A program made the translations under genes and the position numbers. Shown here in pieces: positions 1-9,997 of a DNA stretch of 64,000 nt. Source of the DNA: Eutreptiella sp. 'Long Island Sound 2002'. Taxonomy: Eukaryota > Euglenozoa > Euglenophyceae > Eutreptiales > Eutreptiaceae. The stretch spans positions 157,918,283 to 157,982,282 of the forward strand of contig OZ038381.1 in the NCBI GenBank assembly GCA_964036045.1, written 5' to 3'. The notes under the pieces are model-generated. The model saw only the letters and a list, made by a program, of their open reading frames with translations. It was not told the origin of the DNA and did no database searches. How positions within the stretch are numbered: position 1 is the stretch's first letter; every line of letters starts with the position of its first letter.

Positions 1-1039
1 CCTTAACAGCTGCAGGTTCCAGATAGCCATCGGGAGATTCACACCCTGTAAGTCTGGCAGATAGGTGCTCAGGAGATCGGTTTTTGAGGTCAGAAAGGGT
101 CAGGCCACAATTTTCGGCCATGACCTCTTTTAGTAGCACCTGGTCTAGGTCACACAGGGGTACAGGATTGAGAGATCCATCAACGATGGATAAGAAACTG
201 GCCCACTCAGGGGCCTGCATAGCTGTGTCTGAGTCCTCAGGCACATAGATGGGACTGTCGGGGAGTTGCACTCTTCCCATGGTCATTCGATCTAGCATAC
301 GGCGCCAGTAAGCGTGTTCACCAGAGCAGCGCGAGTCAGGGGTGCACATGACAACCCTTCCTCCCTCATAAGCGATTTTGATTAGAACCTTCGCGAGCAG
401 GGAGAAGGGAGGGTTAGCATACGCTAGGCCCATTGCTTTCCAGAAGAAACGGACAGCCTGGTTTAAATGTTTCGAGCAGTACAACTGCATGATGTGCTGT
501 TGTCGGCTCGCAAACAATTCCACATGGATCTCATCCAGGTTCACCTGAAGGGCCGCCAGTCCATTTTCAAGAACGTGACGGGCCAATTGGTAGTTTTCAG
601 TACGATAGTTAGTCTTGGATGCGTAGCGCAGCCCAGACTCTTTTCGTCCTGACAGCTCCAAAGGTACGGAGAAGAGCCCACTGCCAAAGTAGCAGTGCAA
701 AGAATAGGGGCGCTGGAGAGACAGCATTTTTACCTGGGGGTTTCTTCGTAGGAAGTTGGTACCTATGACGATGTCAAAGGCGTCGGTGTCCAGCACTCTG
801 CAGTGTTGGGTCACAGTTTTGTCGCCCAAGCATATAGTCACATTGACTCCCCCCAAGGAATGGATGGTACGCCCATCCCCTACTCTTATGGCCACGGTCT
901 TAGCTTTCTTGAAAGTCCTTAGCAGGCGCCGGGCCCCTATGGAAAGTGTTGCACCGGTGTCAAGCACCGCTTCAAAACCTTGATCCCCAATTTTCACGAG
1001 GATCCAAAAAATTAAGTCCTGCTCTTCGGAGCCGCCCCC
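1..1039 (-). CDS. Element A copy 1: protease and Dam-like domain of pol, partial, open at left edge
   Basis: Reading frame on the minus strand that continues without a stop from just after the gag stop (1042-1040) to the window edge. It has no ATG near its start, so it must be made by readthrough from gag, with which it is in frame. A retropepsin core is visible: DTGAT near 933-919 (catalytic Asp) and the IGTNFL segment (usual I-L/I-G-x-D-x-L) downstream. It is followed by a segment with VELFAS (about 523-506), NPPF (415-404), RVVMCTPDS and a W-R-x-LLD-like stretch. That layout resembles the Dam-like methyltransferase domain known from DIRS-type elements; this match is from memory and needs a profile search. 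RT itself would lie beyond the left edge. The frame is intact over the visible 346 codons, unlike copy 2 at 32 kb, which is cut inside this domain. Confidence 0.8.
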
Positions 1040-1042
1040 CTA
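1028..1042 (-). promoter_or_regulatory. Candidate stop-readthrough site, element A copy 1
   Basis: Minus-strand codons read GAG TAG GGG GGC GGC TCC, and the same frame is open both before (gag) and after (protease). UAG followed by a purine-rich triplet is the context used by gammaretroviruses for gag-pol readthrough. Copy 2 at 32.76 kb has the identical stop and following codons. Readthrough itself is inferred. Confidence 0.55.
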
Positions 1043-1815
1043 CTCCTCATCAGGGAACTTGACATCCACCCCTGCAGCCATGAGGGACTTGGCCATCCAG
1101 GCCAGTCGCCTTTTCTTGGAGTTATTCCCCTCAGGGGAAGCGTTATCCCCCTGTGGGCGCTTCTTGGGGTCACCTGCGGCAGGAGGGGGAGTAGCAGCGG
1201 GCGCTGATGAGCGTCTCTGGGGGATAGGGGGTCCACCTTTGCCACCCCCCTTGCCACCTCCTTTACCACCTTTATCCCCGTTCGGGGGATTTCTGGTGGG
1301 TTCTCGGGTCTTCTGGCGTTCAGCCTCCTGTCGCTTGAGTTTATCACTCTCGCGTTTCTTTATGTGACATTCGTCTTCGTAGTGACGACGTTTGCCACAA
1401 TAGCCACAGGTGATGGTACACCTCGAATGATCGTGATGGGTCACAGGTTTCCCATCCTTGGTATGCTGCTGTCGTTTCATCTGCAGCATACAGCTACTGC
1501 GGTGATCGCAGTCAGGGGCATGACAAGGCGCCCCCTTGTCATTGACAGGTTTGCAGTAGAACAGAGGGGGTGTACCTGCATCAGGTTTAACCTCATTCAT
1601 GGCGCGTAGGTTACCCCTCCCTTTACCACCTCCCTGGTCGGTGTTAGTGGCATTTTTAGGCCCTTTCCCTTCGCCACTTTCGGGGGTAGGGGTACCACCT
1701 CGACCCAAGTCCTTCTTGAGGAATTTCTCCATGTGGGAGTCATTCTCCCTCTCAAGAGCTAGCTCAATCAGCAGGTCCACCAGTTCGTCGTACGAGTGGG
1801 TCCGGCTTTTCCTCT
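1040..1815 (-). CDS. Element A copy 1: C-terminal part of gag with CCHC knuckle
   Basis: Gag polyprotein fragment. The zinc knuckle CGYCGKRRHYEDEC fits C-x2-C-x4-H-x4-C and would bind packaged RNA. Upstream of it is a second Cys/His cluster (CHAPDC...SSC). The tail is Gly/Lys-rich (GGKGGGKGG) and ends in the acidic PDEE before TAG at 1042-1040. The 5' end is cut at about 1815, where homology to copy 2 (32.76-33.53 kb) stops, just before a GCTAGGTAGGTA repeat. There is no true start in the window. The next downstream frame is protease in the same frame. Confidence 0.85.
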
Positions 1816-1819
1816 CAGA

Positions 1820-2385
1820 AGGTAGCTAGGTAGGTATCTTCGGGAGCTCGGGATGCCTCCTTTGACAAAGCAGGAAGAAGGTCTTACCAAGGGGACATCC
1901 TGTCCCTCCCACTGCCCTATGTCAGGTGCCTCTTGAGCCGCTCCCGCATGTGCTCGGGAAGGCATTTTCGCGGCCACCCGGTCCATGTGTCCCAGGTGGG
2001 AGGGTGTCCCCACATGTGTCCATGGGTAGGGCCACATGCCCCCTCCTTTGGGCGGCAGCTCTTGGGGCTGCCCAGCCGTGTGGAGTATCTCTCACCACAA
2101 GGGGTATTGCTCCCGCTTGTCTACGGTACGACCGCCTCTCCCTTGTGGTTTGAGTTGCGGGGCCACTCTGCCTGGCAGGCGGCCCCCTCCTGGACTGTGT
2201 ACTGGCTCGCCTGTCACCGGTTGCTTCCATGGCTCCGGGTGACGTTTGCCATGGTCCCCGATGCAGCCTGGCCGGGCTCAGACCAGTGGCCTTGGAGTAC
2301 TGCTCCTGCCCCTGGCCCGGTGGGTCGGCCGGGTCGCCCCGGTGTGTCCAACCCATGGGGTGTTGGGTCTTTCCTGTCCCTCGTC
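1820..2385 (+). repeat. GGTA-anchored GC-rich block 1
   Basis: Starts at a short GCTAGGTAGGTA run exactly where element A copy 1 stops, and leads into the 65-bp minisatellite. The layout (GGTA run, about 550 bp of GC-rich unique DNA, then a minisatellite) parallels the block at 5.66 kb that leads into the 116-bp satellite, although the sequences are not obviously the same. No coding gene is supported. Confidence 0.4.
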
Positions 2386-3140
2386 CGCCCTATGTGTGCG
2401 CGGTGTCCCGGGCCTCTTGGCTCCTGTTCACTGGTGTGCTCGCGCGGTTTGTTGTGTCGTGTCTGCAGTGTCCTAGGCCACTTGGCTCCTGTTCACCGGT
2501 GTGCCCGCTCGGTGTGGTGTGTTGCGCGTGCGGTGTCCCGGGCCCCTTGGCTCCCGTTCACCGGTGTGCCCGCTGAGTGTGTTGTGTTGCGTGTGCGGTG
2601 TCCTGGGCCACTTGGCTCCTGTTTGCCGGTGCGCCTGCTCCGTGTGTTGCTTTGCGTGCGCGTTGTCCTGGGTCACTTGGCTCCTGTACACCGGTGTGCC
2701 TGCTCTGTCTTTTGTTTTGTTTGTGCGGTGTCCTGGGCCACTTGGCTCCTGTTCACTGGTGTGCCCGCGCGGTTCGTTGTGTTGTGTCTGCGGTGTCCTG
2801 GGCCACTTGGCTCCTGTTCACCGGTGTGTCCGCTCGGTGTGTTGTGTTGCGTGTGTGGCGTCCTGGGCCCCTTGGCCCCCGCTCACCCGTGTGCCCGCTC
2901 GGTGTGTTGTGTTGCGTGTGCGGTGTCCTGGGCCACTTGGCTCCTGTTCACCGGTGCGCTCGCTCGGTGTGTTGCTTTGCGTGCGCGGTGTCTTGGGCCT
3001 CTTGGCTCTTGTTCACCGGTGTGCCAGGCCGTGGTGTCTCGTCCCTTTGTTGCCCTCGGTGCACGCGCGTGTGCGGTGTCCTGGCCCTCGTGGCGCCCGT
3101 TCACCGGTGTGCGCGCTGTGTGCGGTGCGCGTGTGTCATT
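2385..3140. repeat. 65-bp minisatellite, about 11 units
   Basis: The motif GGCTCCTGTTCAC recurs at 2419, 2484, 2549, 2614, 2679, 2744, 2809, 2874, 2939 and 3004, a constant 65-bp step. Units differ by scattered substitutions. As 65 is not a multiple of three and the units lack stops, all three plus frames stay open and give long false proteins rich in CAVSWATWLL-like repeats. Confidence 0.9.
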
Positions 3141-3782
3141 GGTGGCTGTGTCCCTCTTCCTCCCCCCCTAATTTTCGTTTTTCTTTTTTTGATGAAAAAA
3201 AAAAAAAGGAAGACAGGGGCGCGGGTACACTGCAGGCACAGGCCAGGGCAGCTGGTGCGGCGGTGCAATAGTGCTGTGTCCTCTGGCGTGTGTCGTCGGT
3301 GCTGTGGCGGCGGTCGCGCCCCAGGGGTGCGGCTCGCGCGTCCTGATGTACACGGGTATCGGCCAGGCTGGGTTTGGTTAGGTGTCTCTTTGCTTGTGGA
3401 GCTGGCTGGTTAGGCGGCTCTGTGGGCTGTGCGTGTGGGCTGTGGCTACGTTGTTCCCTCGGCGGGCCTGGTTAGGAGTCAAGCGTTAGCGGTTTCGGGG
3501 TGTGGCTCGGGTTTGATTTGTGTTTGGGTTTTGGCTCGGTTAGGCGGTTGCGACGGTAGTGGGCCTGGGTTCGGTGCCTTTAGGCGTATTGGTGCCCGTT
3601 GTTGTGTGCGTTGGCGTCCTTCGGCGTCCGGTTCGTTTGGTGACTTCTGGGCGGGGCCTGGCGTGGCGCCCCGTGGTGGTGGTTCGCTGGGTAACGGGGT
3701 TAGGTGGCGGCGCCGCTGGCCGGGGGGTCAGGCGCGTCGTGTTGTGTGGCGCGCAGGGCTCCTGGGGTGCTTTGGGTGCCGC
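3141..3782. other. GT-rich DNA without a gene
   Basis: After the minisatellite comes a T-run and A-run (about 3173-3208: T-rich, GATG, then 13 A) and GT/CG-rich sequence. I see no recognisable coding or RNA gene. The A-run could be a retroposed tail, but no element body is clear. Confidence 0.4.
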
Positions 3783-5640
3783 CTATGTCATCGCGCCGAC
3801 GCTTGTGGGGTGGTGAGGGGGTGTGTGTGTGTGCGGGGCTGGGCTTTGGGTGATGTCCCACAGGCGGATGCCGTCTCGCTGTGTCTCCTGGAGGGTCTCC
3901 CGCAGGCGCCTGAGGACATACGGGTGGTCCTGGGGCGCGGGAAGGTTGCGGGGGTGGACTCCCAGGGGGTGGAGCGCATCGGCCAGCATGGCTTCCCATG
4001 CGGCCTGCGGCATCCACCCCCCCGGCGGCCGGAGGCGGCAGTTCTCCACCGACCCCTTGCGGTGCCGGTGGACCAGGCCCCCGAGGAAGGGCTCTCCCCG
4101 GGCCCACTTTCGCGGCTCCCAGAGCTGCGTGTGGGTCGAGCGCTGCCACCACTGTCCCTGGGCGGGCCCGCGGTCTTGGGCGGAGGAGTGGGCGTGGGTG
4201 GGTGTGACAGGGTTGAGGGGACCGGTGGCGGTGGCGGGCCTCGGGGATTCCTCGTAGTTGTGTACCGTGGGGGTGCGAGGGGAGTGGGGGCGCGAGCGGA
4301 TGTGGACCCGCGGGTGTGCACGCACGGTCTCCGCCTCGGGGTGGGTGGGGACTCGCGGCGGCGGCGGTAGCGGGGCATGTGCTGTATGTGGGCTGTCATC
4401 GAGGGTTGGTAGGGGGGCGGGGACGCTGCTGGCGGACCCCGGGGTTGTTCTGGCCTGGTCGGGGGCGGTCCGTGGGCCTCAGGTGCGGGCTTTGAGAGGT
4501 GGCGGGACGAGGTGCGTCGTGCTTCAGCCGCAGCGCGCTCCGCTATGAAGGTGGTGGCGGCGGCGTCGGTGACGGTGGGGGGGCGCCGTGCTGGGTGCTG
4601 CTGCCTCCAGGCCTGGGACGGCTGGGGCTGAATGTCATAGAGGACGCCCTCGGGGGGTCGGGCTCGCGCTGCCGTCGTGGCGCCGGGTTTTGGCTTGGGT
4701 TTGGGCTTGGCTGCGGGTTGCGGTTGTAGCGCGCTGACGGGTTTGGGTGGCTGTTTGGCGGCAGTCTTGGGTTTCGGCTGGGTCGCAGGTGCGGGCCTCG
4801 TCGGGGCATGGGCCTTGGCGGCGGCGAGGTTGCTCGCGGTGGGGACGGGTTTCGGGGCTCGTTTGGGAGGTGTCCCCCGCGGCCTGGGGGGTGGAGTACT
4901 GGATGAAGACGTGGTGGTGGTGGTGGATGAGATGGTTGTGGTGGTGGAGGTTGTGGAGTCGGAGGCGGAGAAGAGGGCTGTGGGAGACGGCGGAGGGCCC
5001 TGGGCTTCGGGGGCGGGCGTAGGATGCTGGGTCCTGCAAGTAGCGAGAACGAGGCTGCGGATTCGGGCACCCGGCGTGTGCGCGCGTTTTCCCTGGTGAC
5101 CCGTGCGTGCTGGTGCTGGTGTGGCGGCATTGTCTCGGCTGTGCGGGCACGTTGGTTACCCGGGGGGTGGCCATATCTGCTCCAGGACGTGCGGGTGTGT
5201 TTGCTGGAGGTAGTCGAGGGTGCGGAGGAAGCATCGCTGGCTACCGGGCATGTCCTCCTCTGTGAGGTGGGGGTAGTTTTGGGTGGGGGTGTCTGGGCCC
5301 GGCCACAGCAGCGCCATGAGGCGGGCTGCCACCATGTATGGGCAGAGCTGTAGGGTGGTGGGGCGTGGGGGGGTGGGTCCCCTGCGGTTTGCGGGGGCTT
5401 CCCTCTGCTGGGGGCGCAGCGTGACCCTCCACAGCCACCGGTCCGTGGGGATCCCCCAGGTCCGTTGGGTCCACTTGGCGAGGTAATACATCGCCCTACC
5501 AAGGCCCTGGTTAGGGCTGCGGATCGAGAGCAGCGTCTCCAGGGATTTGCGTTCCCACGTGCCCCAGATGTGGGGGTTGTCCGGCTCGTCTCCCCTGGCG
5601 TACATGTCGAGGCCTGGGTTGTGTGGGGGGGGGGGGGGCT
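3783..5640 (-). pseudogene. Diverged D-family zinc-cluster ORF (called E), broken
   Basis: The minus-strand N-terminal part (5605-5156) holds YMVAARLMALLW and a following LTEED...FLRTLDYLQQ stretch. The C-terminal part (about 4160-3783) holds WMPQAAWEAMLADALHPLG and RRLRETLQETQRDGIRLWD. Both ends align by eye with the ends of the D ORF at 10-12.3 kb (NVAARHILLALYL with LTPEAW...; LRGLGDQEVLRL...GEGVRDFLFD). Between them is a Pro/His/Thr-rich linker in shifting frames, so the gene is frameshifted. It is cut at the GGTA run near 5655. Function is unknown; it may be the ORF1 of a retroelement. Confidence 0.5.
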
Positions 5641-5654
5641 TAGTCGGCGGGGAG

Positions 5655-6150
5655 GAGGTAGGTAGGTAGGTAGGTGCTCTCGGTCGTGGAGAGGCGCCCC
5701 ATGGTTGCCCCTGGCGTCGCCCCTGTGACGAACAGGAAGAGGTTCCGCGCGTGAAGAGGGGAGGCGGCTTACTTCCCGCTAGACCTGACTGGTGGCCCCC
5801 AACAAAGCGGCCCCGGGCAACACCGGGAGGGCCGATCGCCGCCAGCGTGACTGCTTGTCATGCCGGGAGGGTGGTCCCCCGTGCTTGCGCACGTCTCCTC
5901 CTTTGGGCGGAACCCTAGGGGTTCACCGGACTTCCTGGCGTATCCCGTTCCCAAGGCATGCATGCATGTTCTTGGTCCTGGGGTTCCGAGGTGCTTGGGT
6001 GTCGCACGCTCCGCCTCCAGTCCCACAGCAGTGCAGGTCTTAGGATGCAGCCTTACCCCCGGTCTCTGGATCTCGTTTGGCCGGGTCACCTACATACCAC
6101 GGGCTGCCTCAGTGCCCGGGCTCTGGACACTGGGTTTCCTACTGTTGCGT
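5655..6150 (+). repeat. GGTA-anchored ~490-bp block, plus orientation
   Basis: Begins with four to five GGTA units, then GTGCTCTCGGTCGTGGAGAG and so on, to TTTCCTACTGTTG. The same block is on the minus strand at about 16560-17050 and 18470-18965, so it is an inverted copy. In all three it is followed by GT-rich satellite-like DNA. It is probably the 5' end or promoter region of a mobile element that inserts at, or starts with, GGTA repeats. Confidence 0.7.
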
Positions 6151-6169
6151 GGCGCTTGTGTTTGGGTCT

Positions 6170-8830
6170 GGGTTGTGGTTGGGTTCGGGTTTCGGCTGCG
6201 CCCGGCACTCTTGCCTGGGGTGTTGGGGTGTGTGTGTGCTTGTGTGTGTGCTCTCCTTGCACCCAGCCACTCCCGGCACGGGTGCGCGGTGTGGGTGTGT
6301 GTGTTTGGGCTCGGGTTTCGGCTGCGCCCCGCCACTCCTGGCTGGGGTGTTGGGCTGTGTGTGTGCTCCGCTTGCACCCAGCCACTCCTGGCCACGGGTG
6401 CGCGGTGTGGGTGTGTGTGTTTGGGCTCGGGTTTCGGCTGCGCCCCGCCACTCCTGGCTGGGTTGTTGGGCTGTGTGCGTGCTCCGCTTGCACCCAGCCA
6501 CTCCTGGCCACGGGTGCGCGGTGTGGGTGTGTGTGTTTGGGCTCGGGTTTCGGCTGCGCCCCGCCACTCCTGGCTTGGGTGTTGGGCTGTGTGCGTGCTC
6601 CGCTTGCACCCAGCCACTCCTGGCCACGGGTGCGCGGTGTGGGTGTGTGTGTTTGGGCTCGGGTTTCGGCTGCGCCCCGCCACTCCTGGCTGGGGTGTTG
6701 GGCTGTGTGTGTGCTCCGCTTGCACCCAGCCACTCCTGGCCACGGGTGCGCGGTGTGGGTGTGTTCGTTTGGGCTCGGGTGTCGGCTGCACCCCGCCACT
6801 CCTGGCTGGGGTGTTGGGCTGTGTGTGTGCTCCGCTTGCACCCAGCCACTCCTGGCCACGGGTGCGCGGTGTGGGTGTGTGTGTTTTGGCTCGGGTTTTG
6901 GCTGCGCTCCGCCACTCCTGGCTGGGGTGTTGGGCTGTGTGTGTGCTCCGCTTGCACCCAGCCACTCCTGGCCACGGGTGCGCGGTGTGGGTGTGTGTGT
7001 TTGGGCTCGGGTTTTGGCTGCGCCCCGCCACTCCTGGCTGGGGTGTTGGGCTGTGCGCGTGCTCTGCTCGCACCAAGCCACTCCAGGCACGGGTGCGCGT
7101 TGTGGGTATGTGTGTTTGGGCTCGGGTTTCGGCTGCGCCCCGCCACCCCTGCCTGGGGTGTTGGGCTGTGTGAGCCCTCCGCTTGCACCCAGCCACTCCT
7201 GGCGACGAGTGCGCGGTGTGTGTGTGTGTGTTTGGGCTCGGGTTTTGGCTGCGCCCCGCCACTCCTGGCTGGGGTGTTGGGCTGTGTGTGTGCTCCGCTT
7301 GCACCCAGCCACTCCTGGCATGGGTGCGCGGTGTGGGTGTGTGTGTTTGGGCTCGGGTTTCGGCTGCGCCCCGCCACTCCTGCCTGGGGTGTTGGGCTGT
7401 GTGTCTCCTTCGCTTGCACCCAGCCACTCTTGGCCTCGGGTGCGCGGTGTGGGTGTGTGTGTTTGGGCTCGGGTTTCGGCTGCGCCCCGCCTCTCCTGGC
7501 TGGGGTGTCTGGCTGTTTGTGTGCTCCGCTTGCACCCAACCACTTTTGGCCACGGATGCGCGGTGTGGGTGTGTGACTTTGGGCTCGGGTTTCGGCTGCG
7601 CCCCGCCACTCCTGGCTGGGGTGTTGGGCTGTGGGCGTGCTCCGCTTGCACCCAGCCACTCCTGGCGACGGGTGCGCGGTGTGGGTGTGTGTGTTTGGGC
7701 TCGGGTTTCGGCTGCGCCCCGCCACTCCTGGCTGGGGTTTTGGGCTGTGTGTGTGCTTTGCTTGCACCCAGCCACTCCTGGCCACGGGTGCGCGGTGTGG
7801 GTGTGTGTGTTTGGGCTCGGGTTTTTGCTGCGCCCCGCCATTCCTGGCTGGGCTGTTGGGCTGTGTGCGTGCTCCGCTTGCACCCAGCCACTCCTGGCCA
7901 CGGGTGCGCCGTGTGGGTGTGTGTGTTTGGGCTCGGGTTTTGGCTGCGCCCCGCCTCTCCTGGCTGGGGTGTTGGGCTGTGTGCGTGCTCCGCTTGCACC
8001 CAGCCACTCCTGGCACGGGTGCGCGGTGTGGGTGTGTGTGTTTGGGCTCGGGTTTCGGCTGCGCCCCGCCACTCCTGGCTGGGGTGTTGGGCTGTGTGTG
8101 TGCTCCGCTTGCACCCAGCCACTCCTGGCCACGGGTGCGCGGTGTGGGTGTGTGTGTTTGGGCTCGGGTTTTGGCTGCGCCCCGCCACTCCTGGCTGGGG
8201 TGTTTGGCTGTGTGCGTGCTCCGCTTGCACCCAGCCACTCCTGGCACGGGTGCGCGGTGTGGGTGTGTGTGTGTTTGGGCTCGGGTTTCGGCTGCGCCCC
8301 GCCACTCCTGGCTGGGGTGTTGGGCTGTGTGCGTGCTCCGCTTGCACCCAGCCACTCCTGGCCACGGGTGCGCGGTGTGGGTGTGTGTGTTTGGGCTCGG
8401 GTTTCGGCTGCGCCCCGCCACTCCTGGCTGGGGTGTTGGGCTGTGTGCGTGCTCTGCTTGCACCCAGCCATTCCTGGCCACGGGTGCGCAGTGTGGGTAT
8501 GTGTGTTTGGGCTCGGGTTTCGGCTGCGCTCCGCCACTCCAGGCTGGGGTGTTGGGCTGTGTGTGTGCTCCGCTTGCACCCTGCCACTACTGGCCACGGA
8601 TGCGCGGTGTGGGTGTGTGTGTTTGGGCTCGGGTGTCGGCTGCGCCCCGCCACTCCTGGCTGGGTTGTTGGGCTGTGTGCGTGCTCCGCTTGCACCCAGC
8701 CACTCCTGGCCACGAGTGCGCGGTGTGGTTGTGTGTGTTTGGGCTCGGGTTTCGGCTGCGCCCCGCCACTCTTGGCTGAGGTGTTGGGCTGTGTGTGTGC
8801 TCTGCTTGCACCCAGCCACTCCTGGCTGTG
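6170..8830. repeat. 116-bp satellite array, about 23 units
   Basis: ACCCAGCCAC recurs at 6261, 6376, 6492, 6608, 6724, 6840 and 6956, steps of 115-116 bp, and continues to 8.83 kb. Each unit carries the TGGGCTCGGGTTT core and CGCCACTCCTGGCTGGGG. Units vary by point changes and by GT-dinucleotide length. The unit is nearly stop-free in most frames, so it yields false ORFs of over 700 residues on both strands. Low-copy versions of the same motif follow the sister blocks at 16-16.5 and 18-18.4 kb, so the array probably grew from that element. Confidence 0.92.
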
Positions 8831-9997
8831 TGTGTCCTTGGGTGCTGTGCTGTGCGTTCCCTGTCCTCTTCGCTCTGTGCGGTGCTGTGCTTCGTTGTGC
8901 TGGTGCGCTTGCGCTGTGCTGTTCGTGTGGTGCGTCCTGTTGCTGGCGCCCGGTGCTGTGGTGCGCTGCCGTGTGTTGTGCTGTTTCCTTTGGTGTGCTG
9001 TGGTGCGGTGCTGGGTCTGGTGGCCCGTGGTTGTCTGCTGGTGCCGTGCTGTGGCGCCCTGCTGTCCGTTTTGCTTTGTTGGTGTTGCTGGTTTGTGTCT
9101 TGTCCCTGTGTGTGCGGTGCTGTGTTGCGCTGCGCGTCGTGTTGTTCAGTTCCGGTTGCGTCTGCGCTGTTGTTGGTGCCTCGTGCTGTTGCGTGTCCCT
9201 GTGTGTTGTGGTGTCTCCCTGGGCGTTCTGCGGTGTGGTGGTGCCGCTCTGGTGTGTCGTGGTGTCTTGCTGTGCTGTGCGTTGTCCTGTGGTGTCCTGC
9301 GCCCTGTGCCGTGTCCTGCGGTGCTGTGCTGCCTTGCGGTGTTGTGCTGGTGGGCTGTGCTGTGCGGTTGTCTGCGCTGCTGGTGTTTGTTTTTCCTTTT
9401 GTCCTCTTTTCCTTTGCTAAATACCCCTGCTGTTTTTCCGCGCCTTTGAAAACTTTCCGAAAACCAAAAACTTAAATGTTTCTCCTTAGAAAAATCAAAC
9501 TCTACGCAACTCACGCACGCAGGTAAGCAGCAATATCAAGGTGAAATTTCTGACTTACGTGTTGCCACGCGGCCGCGAAGATGGTGGTGTTGCTTGCAAG
9601 GGGTTGACCCCTTTTCCCCCAGGGCCGGTCGCCTAAGCTGACGAAAAGGAGTGAGGGCAGGCACGAGAGAAGGGAGGTGGGTGCATGGAGAAGGAAAGAA
9701 AAGGAAGGGAAGCAGGGCGAAGGGACGCGGCGGCTTAGAAAATTTCTTTTCGAGTTTTACGCGCTGCTCGCGACGCGTTTTTCTTTGCGCCTACGGCTAG
9801 TTAGACGTCGTGAGGGACGGCGTTAGGGTCCTACCAGCGTTTCGGTGTTTACGGCGCTAACTATTCACCTATTTCACGTCGAAAAATTTTTTGTCGCGTT
9901 TTTACGCGTTTCGCAGCGCGCTTTTTGGCCTAACCGTTTTTTATGCTAATTAGCTTTATTTTCAGCTATTCAGAAAATTTCATCCGTCGTGTTTTAT
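8831..9997. other. GT-rich tail and unique AT-richer stretch, no gene
   Basis: 8831-9410 is TGC/GTG-rich and lacks clear repeats or coding signal. 9410-9997 is less biased and contains a GAAGATGGTGGTG stretch and several CGCGTTT-type short motifs. Nothing matches a known gene family. Confidence 0.4.

Noticed and set aside
3173-3208. A-run as a poly(A) tail of a retroposed gene
   Set aside because: Preceded by a T run and no gene body or target duplication was found.
1933-3413. Plus-strand ORFs of 256-412 residues
   Set aside because: Produced by the stop-poor 65-bp minisatellite and GC-rich block; no domain.
6170-8830. CRISPR-like array
   Set aside because: Units are contiguous 116-bp repeats without spacers, in a eukaryotic transposon context.
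5958-9449. 1163-residue plus-strand ORF and several 700-900-residue ORFs on both strands across 6.1-8.8 kb
   Set aside because: They are translations of the 116-bp satellite; many frames are open at once and no frame is conserved over another.
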